Source: Streptomyces chattanoogensis (GTDB lineage: Bacteria > Actinomycetota > Actinomycetes > Streptomycetales > Streptomycetaceae). From it: a DNA stretch of 64,000 nt. Made by a program: the position numbers and the translations under genes. The stretch spans positions 1-64,000 of the forward strand of contig NZ_LGKG01000162.1 of the NCBI RefSeq assembly GCF_001294335.1, in the 5' to 3' direction. Below, piece after piece: positions 60,835 to 64,000 of the stretch (positions are counted from its first letter, which is position 1; every line of letters begins with the position of its first letter). Under the pieces are notes generated by a model. The model was given only the letters and a program-made list of their open reading frames with translations, did no database searches and was not told the origin of the DNA.

Positions 60835-61146
60835 ATGATCCCGGGACAGATCCTCTGTGCCGACGAGCCGGTGCGCCTCAACGAAGGCCTCCCCCTCACG
60901 CGCATGACCGTCCTCAACGCCGCCGACCGCCCCGTCCAGGTCGGCTCCCACTACCACTTCGCCGAGGCCAATCCCGGCCTGGACTTCGACCGCGCGGCCG
61001 CGCACGGCATGCGGCTCAATGTCGCGGCCGGCTCCGCCGTGCGCTTCGAGCCCGGCATCCCCACCGAGGTCGAACTCGTCCCCCTCGGGGGCAAGCGGAT
61101 CGTCGCGGGCCTGCGCGGCGAGACCGGAGGAACCCTCGATGGCTGA
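60835..61146 (+). CDS. ureB: Urease subunit beta
   Basis: The 103-aa subunit has [56 protein letters not shown] and the KRIVAGLRG end. These are standard UreB motifs. Its stop overlaps the ureC start by 8 bp (61139-61146), so the two are coupled. Confidence 0.96.
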   Translation: MIPGQILCADEPVRLNEGLPLTRMTVLNAADRPVQVGSHYHFAEANPGLDFDRAAAHGMRLNVAAGSAVRFEPGIPTEVELVPLGGKRIVAGLRGETGGTLDG

Positions 61147-62860
61147 GCTGACCCGCCAGGCCTACGCCGATCTCTTCGGCCCGACCGCCGGCGACCGGAT
61201 CCGGCTCGCCGACACCGACCTGGTCATCGAGATCACCGAGGACCGCTCCGGCGGCCCCGGCCGGGCCGGCGACGAGGCCGTCTTCGGCGGCGGCAAGGTG
61301 ATCCGCGAGTCCATGGGGCAGTCCCGCGCCACCCGCGCCGAGGGCACCCCCGACACCGTGATCACCGGCGTCGTCGTCCTCGACCACTGGGGCATCGTCA
61401 AGGCCGACGTCGGCATCCGGGACGGCCGGATCGTCGCGCTCGGCAAGGCCGGCAACCCCGACACCATGGACGGCGTCCACCCCGACCTCGTCATCGGCCC
61501 GGAGACCGAGATCATCGCGGGCAACGGCAAGATCCTCACCGCCGGCGCCATCGACACCCACGTCCACTTCATCTGCCCCCAGCAGGCGGACGAGGCGCTG
61601 GCCTCCGGCGTCACCACGATGATCGGCGGCGGCACCGGACCGGCCGAGGGCAGCAAGGCCACCACCATCACCCCCGGTGCCTGGCACGTGGCCCGGATGT
61701 TCGAGGCGATGGACGCGCTGCCGGTCAACGTCGGGCTGCTCGGCAAGGGCAACACCACCTCCCTCGCCTCCATGCGCGACCAGCTGCGGGCCGGCATCCT
61801 CGGCTTCAAGATCCACGAGGACTGGGGCGCCACCCCGGCCGTCCTCGACGCCTGTCTGCGCGTCTGCGAGGAGAGCGGCGCGCAGCTCGCGATTCACACG
61901 GACACGCTGAACGAGGCGGGCTTCCTCGGCGACACCCTCGCCGCCATCGCCGGCCGCTCGATCCACGCCTTCCACGTCGAGGGCGCCGGCGGCGGCCACG
62001 CCCCCGACATGATCGCGATGGTCTCCGAGCCGAATGTGCTGCCCGCGTCCACCAACCCCACGCGGCCGCACACCGTCAACACCGTCGAGGAACACCTCGA
62101 CATGCTGATGGTCTGTCACCACCTCAACCCCGCCGTCCCCGAGGACCTCGCCTTCGCCGAGTCCCGGATCCGCCCCGCCACGATCGCCGCCGAGGACATC
62201 CTGCACGACCTCGGCGCCATCTCGATCATGTCCTCCGACGCCCAGGCCATGGGCCGCATCGGCGAGGTCGTGCTGCGTACGTGGCAGACCGCGCACGTCA
62301 TGAAGCGGCGCCGGGGAGCGCTGGCGGGCGACGGCAGGGCCGACAACAACCGGGCCCGCCGCTACGTCGCGAAGTACACCGTCAACGCTGCCCTCGCCCA
62401 GGGCATCGACCACATTGTCGGCTCGGTCGAGGAGGGCAAGCTCGCCGACCTCGTCCTGTGGGACCCGGCCTTCTTCGGCGTCAAACCGCAGCTGGTCATC
62501 AAGGGCGGCCAGATCGCCTATGCCCAGATGGGCGACGCCAATGCGTCCATCCCCACGCCGCAGCCGGTCCTGCCCCGCCCCATGTTCGGCGCGACGGGCA
62601 AGGCCCCGGGCAGCAACTCCGTCAACTTCGTCTCCGCACAGGCCCTCGAGGACGGTCTCCCCGAGCGTCTGCCGCTGGCCAAGCGGTACGAGGCGATCCG
62701 CTCCACCCGCGGCGTCACCAAGGCGGATATGCGCAACAACGACGCGCTGCCCCGTGTCCAGGTCGACCCCGACACCTTCACGGTGGCCATCGACGGCGAG
62801 GTGGTCGAACCCGCACCGGCCGCCGAACTTCCCATGGCCCAGCGGTACTTCCTCTTCTGA
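61139..62860 (+). CDS. ureC: Urease subunit alpha (catalytic)
   Basis: The 573-aa amidohydrolase carries the nickel site: HVHF in the [17 protein letters not shown] segment, the carbamylated lysine in [24 protein letters not shown] and [16 protein letters not shown], and the flap in [14 protein letters not shown]. All Ni ligands are present. It hydrolyses urea to ammonia and carbamate once activated by UreDEFG. Length is usual (about 570). ureE was not seen between the genes. Confidence 0.97.
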   Translation: MAELTRQAYADLFGPTAGDRIRLADTDLVIEITEDRSGGPGRAGDEAVFGGGKVIRESMGQSRATRAEGTPDTVITGVVVLDHWGIVKADVGIRDGRIVALGKAGNPDTMDGVHPDLVIGPETEIIAGNGKILTAGAIDTHVHFICPQQADEALASGVTTMIGGGTGPAEGSKATTITPGAWHVARMFEAMDALPVNVGLLGKGNTTSLASMRDQLRAGILGFKIHEDWGATPAVLDACLRVCEESGAQLAIHTDTLNEAGFLGDTLAAIAGRSIHAFHVEGAGGGHAPDMIAMVSEPNVLPASTNPTRPHTVNTVEEHLDMLMVCHHLNPAVPEDLAFAESRIRPATIAAEDILHDLGAISIMSSDAQAMGRIGEVVLRTWQTAHVMKRRRGALAGDGRADNNRARRYVAKYTVNAALAQGIDHIVGSVEEGKLADLVLWDPAFFGVKPQLVIKGGQIAYAQMGDANASIPTPQPVLPRPMFGATGKAPGSNSVNFVSAQALEDGLPERLPLAKRYEAIRSTRGVTKADMRNNDALPRVQVDPDTFTVAIDGEVVEPAPAAELPMAQRYFLF

Positions 62861-62895
62861 CGCGGCATCATGAGCAACCATCCGGAGCACCACCG

Positions 62896-62976
62896 ATGAG
62901 CGAGCGTAGCGAGCGAATCATTCAAAGGTGCGCGCTGAGCGAATGCGAAGCCGAGCGAAGCGAGGTGTCGGCATGA
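62896..62976 (+). CDS. Small ORF between ureC and ureF
   Basis: A 26-aa reading frame starts at ATG 62896 and encodes repeated SER motifs (MSERSERIIQ, ECEAERSEVS). Its stop overlaps the ureF start as ATGA, which could provide coupled initiation. The DNA (gagcgagcgtagcgagcgaa, gccgagcgaagcgag) is repeat-like, so it may be an inserted repetitive element rather than a protein of use. Confidence 0.4.
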   Translation: MSERSERIIQRCALSECEAERSEVSA

Positions 62977-63647
62977 GCCGCGCAGCGCTGCTCGTCCTCG
63001 CCGACGGCCGGTTCCCCGCCGGAGGGCACGCCCACTCGGGCGGCGCCGAACCGGCCGTCGCCGCGGGACACATCAAGGACGCCGTCACCCTGGAGCGCTT
63101 CTGCCGGGGCCGGCTGCACACCGCCGGCCTGGTCGCCGCGGGGCTCGCCGCGGCGGCCGCGGCCGGCCACGACCCGCTCCTCCTGGACGACGCCGCCGAT
63201 GCCCGTACGCCCGTACCGGCGCTGCGCACCACAGCCCGCAAGCTCGGCCGGCAGATGATGCGGGCCGCCCGCGCCACCTGGCCCGGGCCGGACCTCGACG
63301 CGCTCGCCGCGGCGCGCCCGCGCGGCGCCCACCAGCCCGTGGTGCTGGGCGTGGCCGCCCGGTCCGCGGGACTGGAGCCGCTCGACGCCGCCTACGCCGT
63401 CGCGTACGAGAACATCAGCGGCCCGGCCACCGCGGCCGTCCGCCTGCTGAGCCTGGACCCCTTCGACGCCACCGCCGTCCTCGCCCGTCTCGCCGCCGAC
63501 CTCGACCGGGTCGCGCAGCAGGGCGCCGACGCCGCGGCGCGCGTCGCCCTCGAAGGAACCGACGCCCTGCCCGCCGCCTCCGCGCCGCTGCTCGACATCA
63601 CCGCCGAAGCGCACGCCGCCTGGCCGGTACGGCTCTTCGCGTCCTGA
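62973..63647 (+). CDS. ureF: Urease accessory protein UreF
   Basis: The 224-aa helical protein has the UreF features LLVLADGRFPAGGHAHSGG, HQPVVLGVAARSAGLEPLDA and YAVAYENISGPATAAVRLLS. It joins UreD and UreG in nickel delivery. ATG 62973 lies in the ATGA overlap with the small ORF. N-terminus is conserved (SGGAE), so the start is supported. Confidence 0.93.
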   Translation: MSRAALLVLADGRFPAGGHAHSGGAEPAVAAGHIKDAVTLERFCRGRLHTAGLVAAGLAAAAAAGHDPLLLDDAADARTPVPALRTTARKLGRQMMRAARATWPGPDLDALAAARPRGAHQPVVLGVAARSAGLEPLDAAYAVAYENISGPATAAVRLLSLDPFDATAVLARLAADLDRVAQQGADAAARVALEGTDALPAASAPLLDITAEAHAAWPVRLFAS

Positions 63648-63680
63648 CGCCCGTACTACCCAGCACCACCAGGAGCCCGC

Positions 63681-64000
<320 letters not shown>

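Overview
The window is very GC-rich with strong third-position GC bias. It carries a single TTA codon in a recognised gene, many ATGA/GTGA gene overlaps, and gene families typical of Streptomyces (vWA/PP2C/kinase cassette, type VII secretion-associated SseB-like protein, ROK and GntR regulators, F420-type oxidoreductase, ClpP paralogue, Phd-like antitoxin, c-di-AMP riboswitch in front of an NlpC/P60 hydrolase). I read it as a Streptomyces (or close relative) chromosomal segment, mostly core with short accessory patches. No tRNA, rRNA, CRISPR array, transposase or replication origin was seen.

Layout. 0-12.7 kb: spermidine synthase-like protein, hotdog thioesterase, DedA membrane protein, an NTPase with TPR-like C-terminus, gamma-carbonic anhydrase and a divergent hexapeptide acyltransferase, a DMT exporter divergent from an XRE-cupin regulator, YbaK-like deacylase, GNAT, CoA-binding protein, AraC regulator and NADPH:quinone reductase-type enzyme. 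12.8-22.4 kb: the most unusual block. A membrane-anchored protein with a polymorphic-toxin-like C-terminus and an overlapping small putative immunity gene are divergent from a translationally coupled vWA / PP2C phosphatase / kinase-DUF4189 trio. This is followed by three membrane-protein genes and a type VII secretion-associated protein. 22.6-28.7 kb: YigZ, SbcD-SbcC, Lrp/AsnC regulator, rhodanese. 28.7-38.4 kb: ATP-grasp, DUF885 peptidase, ACT-GNAT membrane protein, PhoD phosphatase, alpha/beta hydrolase, ECF41-like sigma factor, Asp/Glu racemase family, GntR regulator with its own dre-like operator. 38.5-49 kb: ROK regulator, TTA-containing hypothetical gene, Mug, PurB, SGNH hydrolase, TetR plus FAD monooxygenase with paired operators, two CNNM/CBS membrane proteins, GNAT, a 3'-truncated LLM oxidoreductase. 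49.2-51 kb: a ribbon-helix-helix antitoxin and a Fic-like toxin relic separated by a zinc-ribbon PP2C gene. 51.1-55.7 kb: biotin synthesis genes bioD-bioA-bioB (minus) divergent from bioF. 55.9-60 kb: HATPase regulator, riboswitch-controlled NlpC/P60 hydrolase, ClpP operon divergent from an orphan Phd antitoxin, M28 peptidase. 60.5 kb to the end: urease ureA-ureB-ureC-(sORF)-ureF-ureG, with ureG cut by the window edge and a GlnR-like box upstream.

How the genes work together. The vWA/PP2C/kinase trio is a complete write-erase phospho-signalling unit. Its kinase places a DUF4189 domain outside the cell, and its divergent partner is a single-pass membrane protein with a toxin-like C-terminus; together they form a plausible contact or conflict system. 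BioB, BioA, BioD and BioF complete the late biotin pathway from pimeloyl thioester. UreA-UreG hydrolyse urea, and the upstream GlnR-type site suggests nitrogen control. SbcCD processes DNA ends and hairpins.

All calls come from reading the sequence and from family knowledge; no database search was run.
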